A DNA stretch of 64,000 nucleotides, taken from the NCBI GenBank assembly GCA_037783545.1, contig JBBELK010000096.1, positions 496,001-560,000 of the forward strand, in the 5' to 3' direction. Positions 33,569-45,196 of the stretch are shown here, in pieces (the stretch's first letter is position 1; the number at the start of each line of letters is the position of its first letter). The position numbers and the translations under genes are program-made. The notes under the pieces were generated by a model, which saw nothing but the letters and a program-made list of their open reading frames with translations, was not told the origin of the DNA and did no database searches. This stretch comes from Henricia sp. BOLD:AAB3569 (Eukaryota; Echinodermata; Asteroidea; Spinulosida; Echinasteridae).

Positions 33569-36500
33569 GGCTTTTTCGTTTAGGACGAAAAAGCCTTTGT
33601 TTTCGTTTTGATTTGTTTTTTTTTTTTTCCGTTTATTTCTTCTTCTTCTTCTTCTGATTTTTTTCCCATAGACAAAGCGCATGGGCGTTGTCGGCGCTTT
33701 TTCAGGTTGTTCCCAAACATTGATCTTAACCAAACTTGGTGACATCAAAGACATAGTATAAGAGGTGTGCACCCAAGAATGGCTTCATTGTGACGTCATC
33801 AGTTACGTCATTATAACACTTTAAAAATGCCTAAAAAGCGGAAAATTGCCCAAACCACATGACCCAGGGTTTTCATATTTGGCAAACATTTAGATCAGAT
33901 CATGAGCTTCAATGTTCTTAGTGTAGGCATTTTCATCTGACCCTTCCTTCCTGGGTCAATCGAAGGTCAAAGTTCAGCCAATTCAAAAATCACATTTTTT
34001 GTATTTGTTTGTACTTATGAAGCAATATTAGCTATTCAACCATGCTTGATTTTCATAAAACTAGGTACAGGCGTGGGCCCCATCACAAACGTCCACCACC
34101 ATGTAGAACGTCTCCATGACGTCAAGGATTACGTAATTATAATAATTTTAAAATGGCACAAAAGTGGATTTTTATCATGAAAATTACCAAAATATGCATT
34201 TCGTAAAACGCTTCCCTGTATGAACCCACATGACCCAGGGTCTTCATATTTTGCATACATATATATCAGATCATGGGCTACAATGTTCTTTGTGTAGGCA
34301 TTTTCATCTGACCCTTCCTTCCTGGGTCAATCGAAGGTCAAAGTTCAGCCATTTCAAAATTCACATTTGTTGTGTTTTTGTGTACTTATGAACCAATTTT
34401 AGCTATTAAAGTACGCTTGATTTTCATAAAACTAGGTACAGGCATGGGCCCCATAACAAACTTCCACCACCATGTTGAACATCACCATGACGTCAATGAT
34501 TACGTAATTATAATTATTTAAAAATGGCAAATTAAAATGTTTTCTTCTATAAAACCACATGACCCAGGGTCTTCATAAATAGCATACATTATAGATCAGA
34601 TCCTGTGCTACAATTTGCTTTGTGTACTCATTTTCATCTGACCCTTCCTTCCTGGGTCAATTGAAGGCCAAAGTTTAGCCAAGTCAACATTTCCGTATAT
34701 ACAGGGTGGATTTAAAAAAATGAAACCGAGATATTATTGCTAATTGTAACTAAAGTAGGGCGCGTATGAATGAACGGGAGATATCATCTGTTAGGGTTGA
34801 ATCTCCTCTTCAAAATGACACCATGATCATGTCATTATGTTTTTGGTTGACTGAGCAGTGACCAGTGTTATGCAAGGGGCCTAGTTTTAGATTTGACCGT
34901 TCTCAATGCGAGCAAACGTCGTACAAATAAATCTTTACCGTGGCTGTCTATTCCGTGTGCCCTGTGTGACACGGCGTCGACCGAGACGGTGACACGGTAA
35001 CTTTTAACTGTGTCTACCACGGACGTGTAATTCTACAGAAGATGGTTTAACAAAAGGACATGTGAGTAGGATACAATCTTTTATGTTATTTCAGTCTTAT
35101 TTAAGAGAGTCCACTCTCTACAAGAAAGTAATTGTATGTTATTGAGGGAATGTCGTAGTTTTGCCGTGAAGCATTCATTCCAATGTTTGTTTTCTTCCTT
35201 TTAGGTTTAGTAAGGTGCAAAGCTTAATATAGGCCTGATATCATTAAGTCATTGTCTGGATTTTATTGAACCATCTTCAACAAATATAATTAAGAAAATG
35301 TTCCTTCTTGGCCAAATTCTTTTCAATCTTAACAAATTATGTGCTCTGATTTCTGCCTTTGATGACTAATATATGTAGGCCTATATCAGTTTTTCGAGTA
35401 AACATCGGATTTCCATCCCAAATGTGAACAAAACAAACTAAAAATTAACAATATTTTGTCGCTGACTACATCGTGAGACAGCAGATGAAAATTATCAAAA
35501 TATGCACTTTTAAAATGTTTCCCTCTATAAAACCACATAATCCAAGGTCTTCATATTTAGCAGACATTATATATCAGATCATGGGCTACAATTTGCTTGG
35601 TGGAGTCATTTTCATATGATTCCTCCGTCCTGGGTCAATTAAAGGCCAAAGTTCAGCCAAGTCAAAATTTGCGTAAAACAATGCATAAGCCACCAAATGT
35701 TGACTTCTGTACGTGACCGGCAGAGAGCGTCATTCATAAATTACGGTGATGCACAGACCTATAAACCTATAGACCAACGATCGTGCATTGAAAATCGTGA
35801 CTTGGAAAAGTATGGGCAAATGACGACACAATGGGCTGCATGAGCTAACAGCGCGGGTTTAAAGCGCTCACGGCTATTCCGAAACGCGCATACGCCGTGT
35901 GTATTGTACGCGTTCCTATGAAGTATGGGCGATGGACGCACGACGCTCGCAAAGCGGACTGACAGCGCGCACGAGGATTAATTGTCATGCTTTTAAACTA
36001 CTTCTAAAAATAAAAATAAAATTCATAAACAATTAATATATTACACATGCCATTTTAATATATATGTAGGCCTAGCATCTAAAAGCAAATTCAAACCTTG
36101 TCTGCATCACCCAGCTGAGCTCCATATTGTACTTTTAATCTGCTGTTGTAATCCCGTAACTATATAGCCATTCATTATCGCTTTACGGTTACCGTAACTA
36201 TAGCCACTGCGTAGTAGTTCTGAATCCGTTGCATCACCAAATACACACGCAGCGGCACGCATAGTGCACGCGACGTCAACTCAAATTCTCGAAACAATGA
36301 CGAATCATACCCGACGATTAACGATAACGTCCGGACGTGCATTCGGGTAACTTCGGGAACATTTGCAAAAAGGAGCAATTCCTCCTGTTTCAATGTGGCG
36401 GGCAAACGTGTACATCTTACGCGTGTTGTCTAGTGGATATGAGGCGGGACTCCCAATCAGAGGTTGGAGGTTCGAACCCCACTTCGACCAACGTGTCTGT

Positions 36501-37256
36501 GTCCCTGGGCAAGGCACTTAATCCCAGTTGCCTCGTAAACCCAAGCGATATATGGGAAGCTGTTAAGGGGAATGCCACAATCTAACTGCTGATAGTGTTG
36601 TGCGCCTGAAGCGAAATGGTTCTGGTGATTCCCTGATGGCAGCGGTAATAATGGTAACAGCGCCTTGAGCACCCTGCTGGGTGGATATGTGCGCTTTATA
36701 AATCTCATCACTATTATTCAGATGCCCACATGCTTTGACCTTTGACTGTTTGACCTATTGGTCAAACAGACTCTGCTTGTAGTTTGAACGTGTTCAGAGC
36801 TAGTCTACTGTTTTATGGTTCAACTAGGGTAGGGTATTCAAAACTATGGTGTTGACCTTTGACCTTGCTCTACCGGAAGTGCATTTAAATAAACCTATTT
36901 TGTAAAAGTGGTCAACGATGCCGAGATCGGGTTGGCAGTGTTGGTGTCTAAGGTAAATGCTTTCCAAAAAAATGCGCCCTCTAGCGGCGAAATTAACAAA
37001 TCTTAAAATTACCCTTTCATAGCAATGTTTGCGCAAATTAGCCCATAGTGGTGCTTATAGAGTACGTCGACCACCAAACATGTCTGCAGTTAAAACATTG
37101 ATTACGTCATCAGTCCTTTAAAGGTAACGCATTGAAGGTTAATATTTTTTTAAGTTAAATAGTTGATATGTTAACAAGATCTAATTTTACAAGGTAAGCA
37201 TGCAAAAAAATGTGAAAAAGCCCTACGATCTGTTCATAGAACAGACGTAGCTCTAG
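33569..37256 (+). mobile_element. alpha4, complete element
   Basis: Starts GGCTTTTTCGTTTAGGACGA and ends with the alpha hairpin and CTCTAG. Internal repeats as in alpha3; the right half matches alpha2, including the SINE, but lacks the 272-bp insert. Clearly more diverged than the alpha1/alpha3 pair. Confidence 0.8.
36420..36718 (+). mobile_element. tRNA-derived SINE in alpha4
   Basis: TTGTCTAGTGGATATGAGGC (box A region) and GGTTCGAACCCC (box B), with the same body and tail as 28016-28347 and small deletions. Confidence 0.8.
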
Positions 37257-38952
37257 TTTTTTTTTTTTTTTCTTTTTCCACTCAAACGTTTCCAGAGGTT
37301 TTCTTCAAAACGGTTCAAGCTATCAACTTAAAACTTGGTAGGAACATCAACCCCAATGTGAAGATGTGCATACAAGTGTGACGTCATTGTGACGTCATTA
37401 GGTATCAAATTACAAACCAAAAATGACCAAAATATGCAAGTTTTAAAATGCTTCCGTCTGGAAAACCACGTGACCCATGATCTTCGTATTTGACAGGCCT
37501 ATATATCAGATCATGGCCTACGATTTTCTTCGTGTGGGCATTTTCATCTGACCCTTTCTTCTGGGGTCAATCTGAGGTCAAAGTTCAACGAAAACGAAAA
37601 TCTCAATTTTTGCACTTATTGAGCAACAATGCCCATCAAACCAAGCTGAATCTTTAAGTAACTAAGTACAGGCATAGGTCCTATGGCAGACTTTCACCAG
37701 CGTGTATAATATTATGATGGCATCAAGCGTGACGTCATCGTGACGTCATCAAGTATCAAATTACACCCCCCAAAAAAACAAAATATGCATATTTTAAAAT
37801 ACTTCCGTCTTGAAAACCACGTGACCCAGGATCTTCGTATTTGGCAGGTTTACAGATGACATTCTGTGCTACAATTTTCTTTGTGTGGGCATTTTCATCT
37901 GACCCTTCCTTCTGGGGTCAATTGGAGGTCAAAGTTCAACGAAACTGAGAATCTCAGTTTTTACACTTACCAGCAACAATGCCTATCAAACCAAGCTGAA
38001 TCGTTAGTAAATTAGATACAGACATAGGCCCTACGGCAGACTTTCACCAGAATGTATAGTATCACGATGGCATCAAGTGTGACGTAATCATGACGTCATC
38101 AGGTGTCAAATTACAAAAATTCAAAGGTTATTATTTCCAAAATTCATATCTCAAGAACCGTAATAGATACTTGAACAATTCTTTCACAACATGATAAGTC
38201 TAAATGAACTGAACAAATCATACGATGTCATGACCCCTGTGTGACGCCTACTTCCGGTCCAAACCGGAAGTTGTTCGAAAATGTACACTTGTTTAGCACT
38301 TTGAATGCAAATAGAGCCAAAGTGGTAGGGAATTTGACCATAGTTCTACGGAACGAAATGTTTTCACACATGTGGACCTTTTGACTATACCATTGGTGAC
38401 GTCATTACATGGACGGTGGTTACGTAATGTACGTCAAATTACGCAAATTTGGAGCTGAGATGTTTTAAAATGCTGTATCTTGAAAACTACAACAGATATT
38501 GGTATGATTCCTTCGCCACATTTAAGAACTTGATGTTCAACATATTGTTCAACAATTTGTGCACAAAATTGTGACGTCATGATGTCGTCACAGGTGTCAC
38601 ATTACAAGATTTCAAAGGTTATTATTTCAACAATTCATATCTCAAAACGGTGCAAGCTATCAACCCCCAGCTATGGCGGATATGCAGGGAGGAGATATTA
38701 GTTACCGGATTAGTGTATACAGCAGCCGATTTCACGAAACTTTACGCAATTGCGCAAGTCCACTTACGCCATAAGCTATTGCGCAAGTAATGGCGTAAGT
38801 GGACTTGCGCAATTGCGTAAAGTTTCGTGAAATCGGCTGCTGAACTTCCATTTTTGCCATTCCATAGGTGATAACAACGTCTGAAATTCATCACAAAATG
38901 TTCATTTAACCCGATCACCTGGCGTTTGTAACAACAAACGTCATACCTCTAG
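37257..38952 (+). mobile_element. beta3, body and 3' end
   Basis: T-tract, CTTTTTCCACTCAAACGTTT, two internal repeats, the ACTTCCGGTCCAAACCGGAA palindrome near 38251, a nested palindromic MITE at 38720-38842, then CCCGATCACCT, the hairpin and CTCTAG. Non-coding. Confidence 0.8.
38720..38842. mobile_element. CAGCAGCCGATTTCACG MITE in beta3
   Basis: Nearly perfect palindrome of ~123 bp with ~57-bp arms (CAGCAGCCGATTTCACGAAA... TTTCGTGAAATCGGCTGCTG). Also in beta2 at 40431 and as a fragment at 59327. Confidence 0.9.
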
Positions 38953-40663
38953 TTTTTTTTTCTTTGTCTTTTTCCACTCAAACGTTTCCAGAGCTTTTCT
39001 TCAAAACGGTTCAAGCTATCAACTTGAAACTTGGTAGGAACATCAACCCCAATGTGAAGGTGTGCATACAAGTGTGACGTCACTGTGACGTCATCGGGTA
39101 TCAAATTACAACCCAAAAATGACGAAAATATGCATGTTTTAAAATGCTTCCGTCTGGAAAACCACGTTACCCATGATCTTCGTATTTGACAGGCTTATAT
39201 ATCAGATCATGGCCTACAATTTTCTTCGTGTGGGCATTTTCATCTGACCCTTCCTTCTGGGGTCAATCTGAGGTCAAAGTTCAACGAAAACGAAAATCTC
39301 AATTTTTGCACTTATTGAGCAACAATGCCCATCAAACCAAGCTAAATCTTTAAGAAACTAAGTACAGGCATAGGTCCTATGGCAGACTTTCACCAGCGTG
39401 TATAATATTATGATGGCATCAAGCGTGACGTCATCGTGACGTCATCAAGTATCAAATTACACCTCCCAAAAAACCAAAATATGCATATTTTAAAATGCTT
39501 CCGTCTCCAAAACCACGTGACCCAGGATCTTCGTATTTGGCAGGTTTATAGATGACATTCTGTTCTACAACTTTCTTTGTGTGGGCATTGTCATCTGACC
39601 CTTCTTTCTGGGGTCAATTGGAGGTCAAAGTTCAACGAAAGCAGAAATCTCAGTTTTTACACTTACCAGTAACAATGCCCATCAAACCAAGTTGAATCGT
39701 TAGTAAATTAGATACAGACATAGGCCCTACGGCAGACTTTCACCAGCATGTATAGTATCATGATGGCATCAAGTGTGACGTAATAATGACGTCATCAGGT
39801 GTCAAATTACGAAAATTCAAAGGTTATTCTTTTCAAAATTCATATCTCAAGAACCGTAATAGATACTTGAACAATTCTTTCACAACATGATAAGTCTAAA
39901 TGAAATGAACAAATCATACGATGGCATGACCCCTGTGTGACGCCTACTTCCGGTCCAAACCGGAAGTTGTTCGAAAATGTGAATTTTTTTAGCATTTTGA
40001 ATGCAAAAAGATTCAAAGTGGTAGTGAATTTGACCATATTTCTACGGAACGAAATGTTTCCACACATGTGGACCTTTTGACTATACCATTGGTGACGTCA
40101 TTACATGGACGGTGGTTACGTAATGTGGTGTCAAATTACGCAAAATTTGGAGCTGAATTGTTTTAAAATGCTGTATCTTGAAAACTACAACAGATATTGG
40201 TATGATTCCTTCGCCACATTTAAGAACTTGATGTTCAACATATTGTTCAACATATTGTTCAACAATTTGTGCACAAAATTGTGACGTCATGATGTCGTCA
40301 CAGGTGTCCCATTACAAGATTTCAAAGGTTATTATTTCAACAATTCATATCTCAAAACGGTGCAAGCTATCAACCCCCCAGCTATGGCGGATATGCAGGG
40401 AGGAGATATTAGTTACCGGATTAGTGTATACAGCAGCCGGTTTCACGAAACTTTACGCAATTGCGCAAGTCCACTTACGCCATAAGTTATTGCGCAAGTA
40501 ATGGCGTAAGTGGACCTGCGCAATTGCGTAAAGTTTCGTGAAATCGGCTGCTGAACTTCCATTTTTGCCATTCCACAGGTGATAACAACGTCTGAAATTC
40601 ATCACAAAATGTTCATTTAGCCCGATCACCTGGCGTTTGTAACAACAAACGTCATACCTCTAG
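38953..40663 (+). mobile_element. beta2, body and 3' end
   Basis: Same architecture as beta3 with modest divergence, including the ACTTCCGGTCCAAACCGGAA palindrome near 39949 and the MITE at 40431-40553. Ends CTCTAG at 40658-40663, after which unrelated DNA (TTTTATTATTATT) begins: this is the right edge of the array. Confidence 0.8.
40431..40553. mobile_element. CAGCAGCCGATTTCACG MITE in beta2
   Basis: Orthologous position to the copy in beta3, so the MITE was present before these two beta copies separated. Arms ~57 bp with few mismatches. Confidence 0.9.
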
Positions 40664-40674
40664 TTTTATTATTA

Positions 40675-40884
40675 TTATTGAGCGCGCGTCACGGCTTCCA
40701 TCACCTGTTGTTCCAAAGTTTGTGAAACTTTGCCTCTCCACGGCACTTTAAGATACACAGGACATTTGTTCGGTCTGTGAGGTCGCGGTTTAGAGCGGTT
40801 TGCGGGCGAGTGCACAAAACCGGCTCTGGTGAGAAAATTTTCTTCAACCAACGTAACCGGGCTGATGAAAAACTCGGCGAGCAT
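40675..40884 (-). pseudogene. Penelope-like element fragment
   Basis: 69-residue minus-strand stretch containing CPVYLKVPWRGKVSQTLEQQ and VMEAVTRAQ. I recall this as the CPVYL-LPW-G-VS---E-QV--AV sequence found between the RT and the GIY-YIG nuclease of Penelope-like retroelements. RT and nuclease are absent. It ends in the (ATT)n tract at the array edge. Confidence 0.5.
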
Positions 40885-41008
40885 TCACACTACTGAGGAC
40901 AGCTCGAAGAATCGTCTCAAGGTTAACCCCGAGAAGGGTTAGAAATTACCCGGGTTAAGTGGGGTTTTGAGGCAGTTAATAACCCGAAGTGTAGTGTGAA
41001 TGCTCCGA
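40879..41008. repeat. Element with GAGCATTCACACTAC inverted ends
   Basis: GAGCATTCACACTAC at the left and GTAGTGTGAATGCTC at the right are exact inverses. The interior and right flank are rich in TTACCCGGGTTAA-type words, a pattern of MITEs seen in many animal genomes. Confidence 0.5.
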
Positions 41009-41100
41009 ATTACCCGGGTAATCTCGAGGTTAATTTTGTTGTGAACCCTGAGATAACCCGGGTAAAAGCTCAATTATCATGTCGTCCAACCAAAGAAACC

Positions 41101-41355
41101 AGGGTTGTAGTCGACTCCATCACAAGTCTATCACAAGTCCAGAGCCAATAAAATCACGTCTGTATGACAAGTCCCGCACAAGTCAGTCACAAGTCCAGTA
41201 AGAAGAAGCAAAAGATAAACACGCACAAAAGAATGCCCTTGTTGGAGCTCATTTGAATAGCTTTTGACTTGAATTAAGACCCAGGGACTTGTGGTGGACT
41301 TGTGAAGGCCTGTGAGGACTTGTGATGGTCTTGTGATGGACTTGACTACAACCCT
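41101..41355. mobile_element. TIR MITE, AGGGTTGTAGTC ends
   Basis: Left AGGGTTGTAGTCGACTCCAT plus CACAAGTC words; right GTGATGGACTTGACTACAAC then CCT. ACTTGT/ACAAGT words fill both subterminal regions. 255 bp. Its ends resemble those of the element at 46279-48284. Confidence 0.8.
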
Positions 41356-42007
41356 GCACAGAACCGATGACTAAAAGTTTGGATCTTTGTTCAGGAACGC
41401 TCTTGCAAATTCCAGACGAGGTTCTCTATGCCTCTATTTCAGGAGTGGATTTTATTTTGGTCGGCACTGGAGTGTCTGTCTTGATATCTTGGTCCCAGAC
41501 TCACCAAGATTGTTCTTGTCTTGATGGTGGTCCGTGGATGATTGTTGGCCTCTTGCCATGCCTTTCTTAATTGCAAGACGAGGTGACACCTATGGCTTCC
41601 GACCACGTCCGTCCATGTTTTTGTTTACAGTTTGGGACTTCTTCTATACTTCCTCGTTATCTCGGCTATTTCACGATCAGCTGTACCATTTAGCAGCCAA
41701 AGTTTGTGAAAAATTAACTTGCTTAAATCGGGTTATCAAACATATCAGCTGATGGCTACATCCGATTGAGTATATTCAGCTGAAATGTTTTCGCACAAAC
41801 TGCATTCCTTCCAAAATAATTTGCAGTTTTGTATTTCATGCTGTAGAGTGGGGTACATGCATATCCACTGTGAGACACTCTGTTAAACACACATACATGT
41901 ACATGTATAACAGTTGCCATGTGATCACCAACAGCGTTAAAACTAAGCAAAATTACCATTATGTATTATGTATATAAGTGTACATGTAAGGTAAGCATTA
42001 ATTGAAA
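41356..42007. other. No feature recognised
   Basis: Short open frames only, with no family resemblance. Contains ACATGTACATGTA simple words. Confidence 0.4.
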
Positions 42008-42371
42008 TGTAGTGTCCGTACCCCCTGTTTAAGGTATGTGTTTTAACAATCCTGTACAATAATTCTGGGAGGTTAATCTTCATTTACACTTTTAACACTA
42101 TTATAATTAGTTTGCGATATTAAGAAATGTTTTCCTGCAGTAAATCCTATGCATTGTACACAATGATTATAACATGAGGGAACGGACACTACAGAGGGGT
42201 ACGGACATACATTTGGTAGAATATTGTGCCGTATTTTTTAATAACTGAACAATATTGAACAAATAAATACCACATTATTGTATGAAAAATGCCCCCACAT
42301 ATATATGAGTTCGATGACTTAAAGTATATAACATGAAGAAAATTACAAGTAGGGGTACGGAGACTACAGAA
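42008..42371. mobile_element. TIR element, GTAGTGTCCGTACCCC ends
   Basis: Left TGTAGTGTCCGTACCCCCTG; right AGTAGGGGTACGGAGACTAC. A further copy of the motif (GAACGGACACTACAGAGGGG) lies inside at about 42181. About 364 bp. Confidence 0.5.
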
Positions 42372-43067
42372 TTTTTCTGAAAATTATTGGTCAATTTCAA
42401 GCTGCCACTTGGAATATATAGACTATTTAGAGATGGGTATAACTTCCTAATTGTGTACAGATAGGTTATAGAATTATTTTAATTGATCTGCGTTTTGAGA
42501 AAATAATGCAGCCCAATAATATCGCGGTGATCAAGGACCTACTATACATTAATTGTTTTCTTCGTCTTCTTCCAGAAAATGTATTTCGTTTGTACCCAAC
42601 AATCGTATAAAATTCCGTTCCAAAATGTTACCCATGGGGAAAACCAGGAAATATGCAATCTCCGTTTGGATGTGGAAGCAAAGATGTTGATGTAATCACT
42701 GCATTTGGATAAATTAGTTAACAAAACAAGTTTCTCTTTTTAATGGTAATCTTTAAAATACTACGGATCATCAAAATCTCAACACCCATGGGAAAAATGG
42801 GGGTGCTCATAATGTGAGACATATCACTATCAGTCTGTATAAATGGAATTGGGTGTTCCTATGTTCATTTTTATTTCCATTTGAAATTCAAGAAAATGTG
42901 TCAATTTCTCTCATTTCTATCTCCCGATTTTTCTTTTTTGATAGAGGAGTAACTCATTTCCGGCAATTAGTGGAGAGTACCTGTGACAAAAAAAATACGC
43001 CTAGACAAATGTTACAGTAAATTCTCGTTAATGGGGTTGTCCACAAAGAATGTACATGCATGTAGTA
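42372..43067. other. No feature recognised
   Basis: A+T-rich intergenic DNA. A 68-codon frame at 42814 has no recognisable content. Confidence 0.4.
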
Positions 43068-43250
43068 TCATGGCAGGCAATTCAAGTACATGTACGTTAA
43101 CTCTCTAAATTACATTTACAAAAATATTTTGAATTAGTTTCTTTGTCAGCGCTGCTTTGAGTTCTTTTTCCTATTTCGTAAGAGTAGAAGTTGATCAGAC
43201 TTCATTTCTTAAAAATATGACTGAAAAACAACATCTCTATCGAGATAAAT
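43068..43250. repeat. Duplicated segment a, copy 1
   Basis: GAATTAGTTTCTTTGTCAGC, GCTGCTTTGAGTTCTTT and CGTAAGAGTAGAAGTTGATC recur at 45292-45510 in the same orientation with small indels. Confidence 0.75.
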
Positions 43251-43835
43251 TTGACTTTGTTCTCGTAACATGAGGACGCCATGACATGCATAATGCATGC
43301 ATCGCGTCATTACGTGCTACTCATGAAGCTCTTGAATGGTTCAAGACAAATGTTAAATATTCATACCTTGCATACCCGCATATCTAAAGCCCGCCAATTT
43401 TCGGCCAAAACTGGCCGAAAAAATAAAGAAATACATTAAACCAGGAAGTGCAGACGCGACAAGGCTGTCTTTCAAGCTAGGCCAGGCCGTACGCATCCTC
43501 ATTGGCTGAGAACACATCACGAGGCCGGATTTAAACGAACGATAATAACCAGTGATTAAAACTTGCTCTTTGCGTTAAGTTGCCGGTGCCCGCAGTTTGC
43601 GGGTCTTCAAAGGAAACTCTCAGGGTGCTTCGTGAATAACACTTAACGCAAGTCTTACGATCCCTTAACATCCACTTACTGGCCCCGCAAAACGCAAAAT
43701 TTGCGGGTGCTTTGTTAATAAGGCCCTAGGCCCCTATCCTGTTTAACACGTATGTTTAAGACCATTCAAACCCACTTTTAATCCCTAATTTATGCACGGC
43801 ACGCACTGTACTCACACAGTGCGTATACATGTTAC
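43251..43835. other. No feature recognised
   Basis: Includes GCGGGT/ACCCGC words (43585-43705) that look like subterminal repeats of a small element, but I cannot define ends. Confidence 0.35.
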
Positions 43836-44055
43836 ATGTATATTCTGAAGGATTTTGCGCATGCGCAAACCGTAACACCGCCCTTCGAGTCGTACTTAGG
43901 CACGGAATGCACGGGATATGTTTATTGATCAGCTCAACGAATACTATGTATTCCTGCTCGAATGGTGTCTGTGCGCGAAACTCTAATTAAAAGTCACTTT
44001 TGGAGGTACTTTGAGCGGTCACCCTTCCCAAACGCCAGGATGCGACACTTGAGAA
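43836..44055. repeat. Duplicated segment b, copy 1
   Basis: CATGTATATTCTGAAGGATT, TTGCGCATGCGCAAACCGTA and GATCAGCTCAACGAATACT recur at 44962-45196, same orientation. With segment a this shows an old local duplication later split by insertions. Confidence 0.8.
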
Positions 44056-44752
44056 TGGGGGTCGGGGGAGAGGTATATGGGGTTTATTATACCATTGCTA
44101 TCAACATTTTTAGTCAACTCGTAATTTAGTAAAATTTGGGTAACTACAACTGTTGTATCGGGGCTTAAATAAATAAAACAATTTTCTGAAAGCTGATTGC
44201 GGTGTTAATGAGAAGTAATTTTTATTGTGAGCGTCCCCCAATTATTAAATAATTCAGTGCATATAGACAATTATCACTGCGTACCACCACCTGTGAAATG
44301 CGCGTTTCATTTGTTTAGACTTCGTTACACTCTATTGGACACGGTGATTATAGTCGAACAACACAATGCCGGGAAGCCTCACATTATATTGATGAGACAG
44401 ATTATGCTATAGTTGCCTGGGCAACTCTTAATAAGATAAAACATATATATTCAAAGTCATTGAAACGGCAAAAATAAACAATTTAAACAAAAAACGAAAA
44501 AAAATGCTAACGTTCCAAAACATGTTAATACGTGTATAACGCTATGTTGATACATGTACATGTATAACGCTATATAGTATAACGCTATACACAATTTATG
44601 CATGGCGCGCACTGTACTCACTGACAATCGCGGACGTCCCTTTGTTCCTCTTTTGTTTGGACATAGTCTATTTTTCCTTACTCTTGTTGGTTTTGTACAG
44701 GAGCGAATCGCGGATGTTCGCTTGCCAATCGCGGACGATACTATTCTCTTTG
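44056..44752. other. No gene recognised
   Basis: Carries the word GCACGCACTGTACTCAC at 43799 again as GCGCGCACTGTACTCACTG near 44607, part of the local duplication. No gene. Confidence 0.4.
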
Positions 44753-44910
44753 TTAAGCAGGCCTCCCACTCTGCGATTTTGGCGACGAAATACCTACGAA
44801 TTGGTACGATTATCGGAGACTGCCTATAGACTCTACACACAATCGTACCAAATCGTATCCAATCGTAGCTAATTCGTGGCAAAATTCGCACAGTGGGAGG
44901 CCCGCTTAAG
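44753..44910. mobile_element. TTAA-flanked MITE, CTCCCACTGTGCG family, copy 2
   Basis: Flanked by TTAA on both sides (44753-44756, 44907-44910), with inverted ends GCAGGCCTCCCACTCTGCG and CGCACAGTGGGAGGCCCGC. The TTAA duplication suggests a piggyBac-type transposase. Same family as 10628-10788. Confidence 0.75.
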
Positions 44911-44961
44911 ACCTCCCTAAAACGTCCACGATTGTTTGGGAAAACAAGCGCAGTGCGTTTC

Positions 44962-45196
44962 ATGTATATTCTGAAGGATTTTGCGCATGCGCAAACCGTA
45001 ACACCGCCCTTCGTGTCGTTCTTAAGCACGGGATATGTCATTCTTAAGTTACTGATTATTGATCAGCTCAACGAATACTGTGTATTCCTGCTAGAATGGT
45101 GTCTGTGCGCGAAACTCTATAATTAAAAGTCACTTTTGGGGGTACTTAGAGCGGTTCCCCCTCCCAAACGCACGGGATGCGACACTTAAGAATGGC
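44962..45196. repeat. Duplicated segment b, copy 2
   Basis: Second copy of 43836-44055, with an extra GTCATTCTTAAGTTACTG stretch and small indels. Confidence 0.8.

Larger units (their letters stand above)
20744..40663 (+). mobile_element. Nested array of Helitron-like elements (alpha and beta)
   Basis: Twelve segments resolve into seven elements of two non-autonomous families nested inside each other. Alpha: 5' palindrome starting GGCTTTTTCG; 3' end GAAAAAGCC + hairpin CTACG-TCTGTT / AACAGA-CGTAG + CTCTAG. Beta: 5' palindrome AGGTGATCGGGC / GCCCGATCACCT; 3' end CCCGATCACCT + hairpin CGTTTGT / ACAAACG + CTCTAG. Each 3' end is followed by T-tract belonging to the next-outer element. Subterminal inverted matches, a 3' hairpin, T|T insertion and absence of coding fit Helentron/HLE2-type elements. 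No Rep/helicase gene is present, so mobilisation would need a partner elsewhere. Confidence 0.75.

Noticed and set aside
20744-40663. CRISPR-like or simple tandem array
   Set aside because: Units are kilobases long with terminal hairpins, and the order of 5' ends versus bodies shows nesting; no short repeat-spacer pattern.
20744-40663. Rolling-circle head-to-tail multimer
   Set aside because: Considered first because bodies are head-to-tail, but the stacked 5' palindromes and the exact continuation of each cut T-tract fit serial insertion better.
41400-41600. Minus-strand first exon ending at a GTGAGT donor (near 41507)
   Set aside because: The start region contains stops in the frame of the best ATG and no partner exon was seen.
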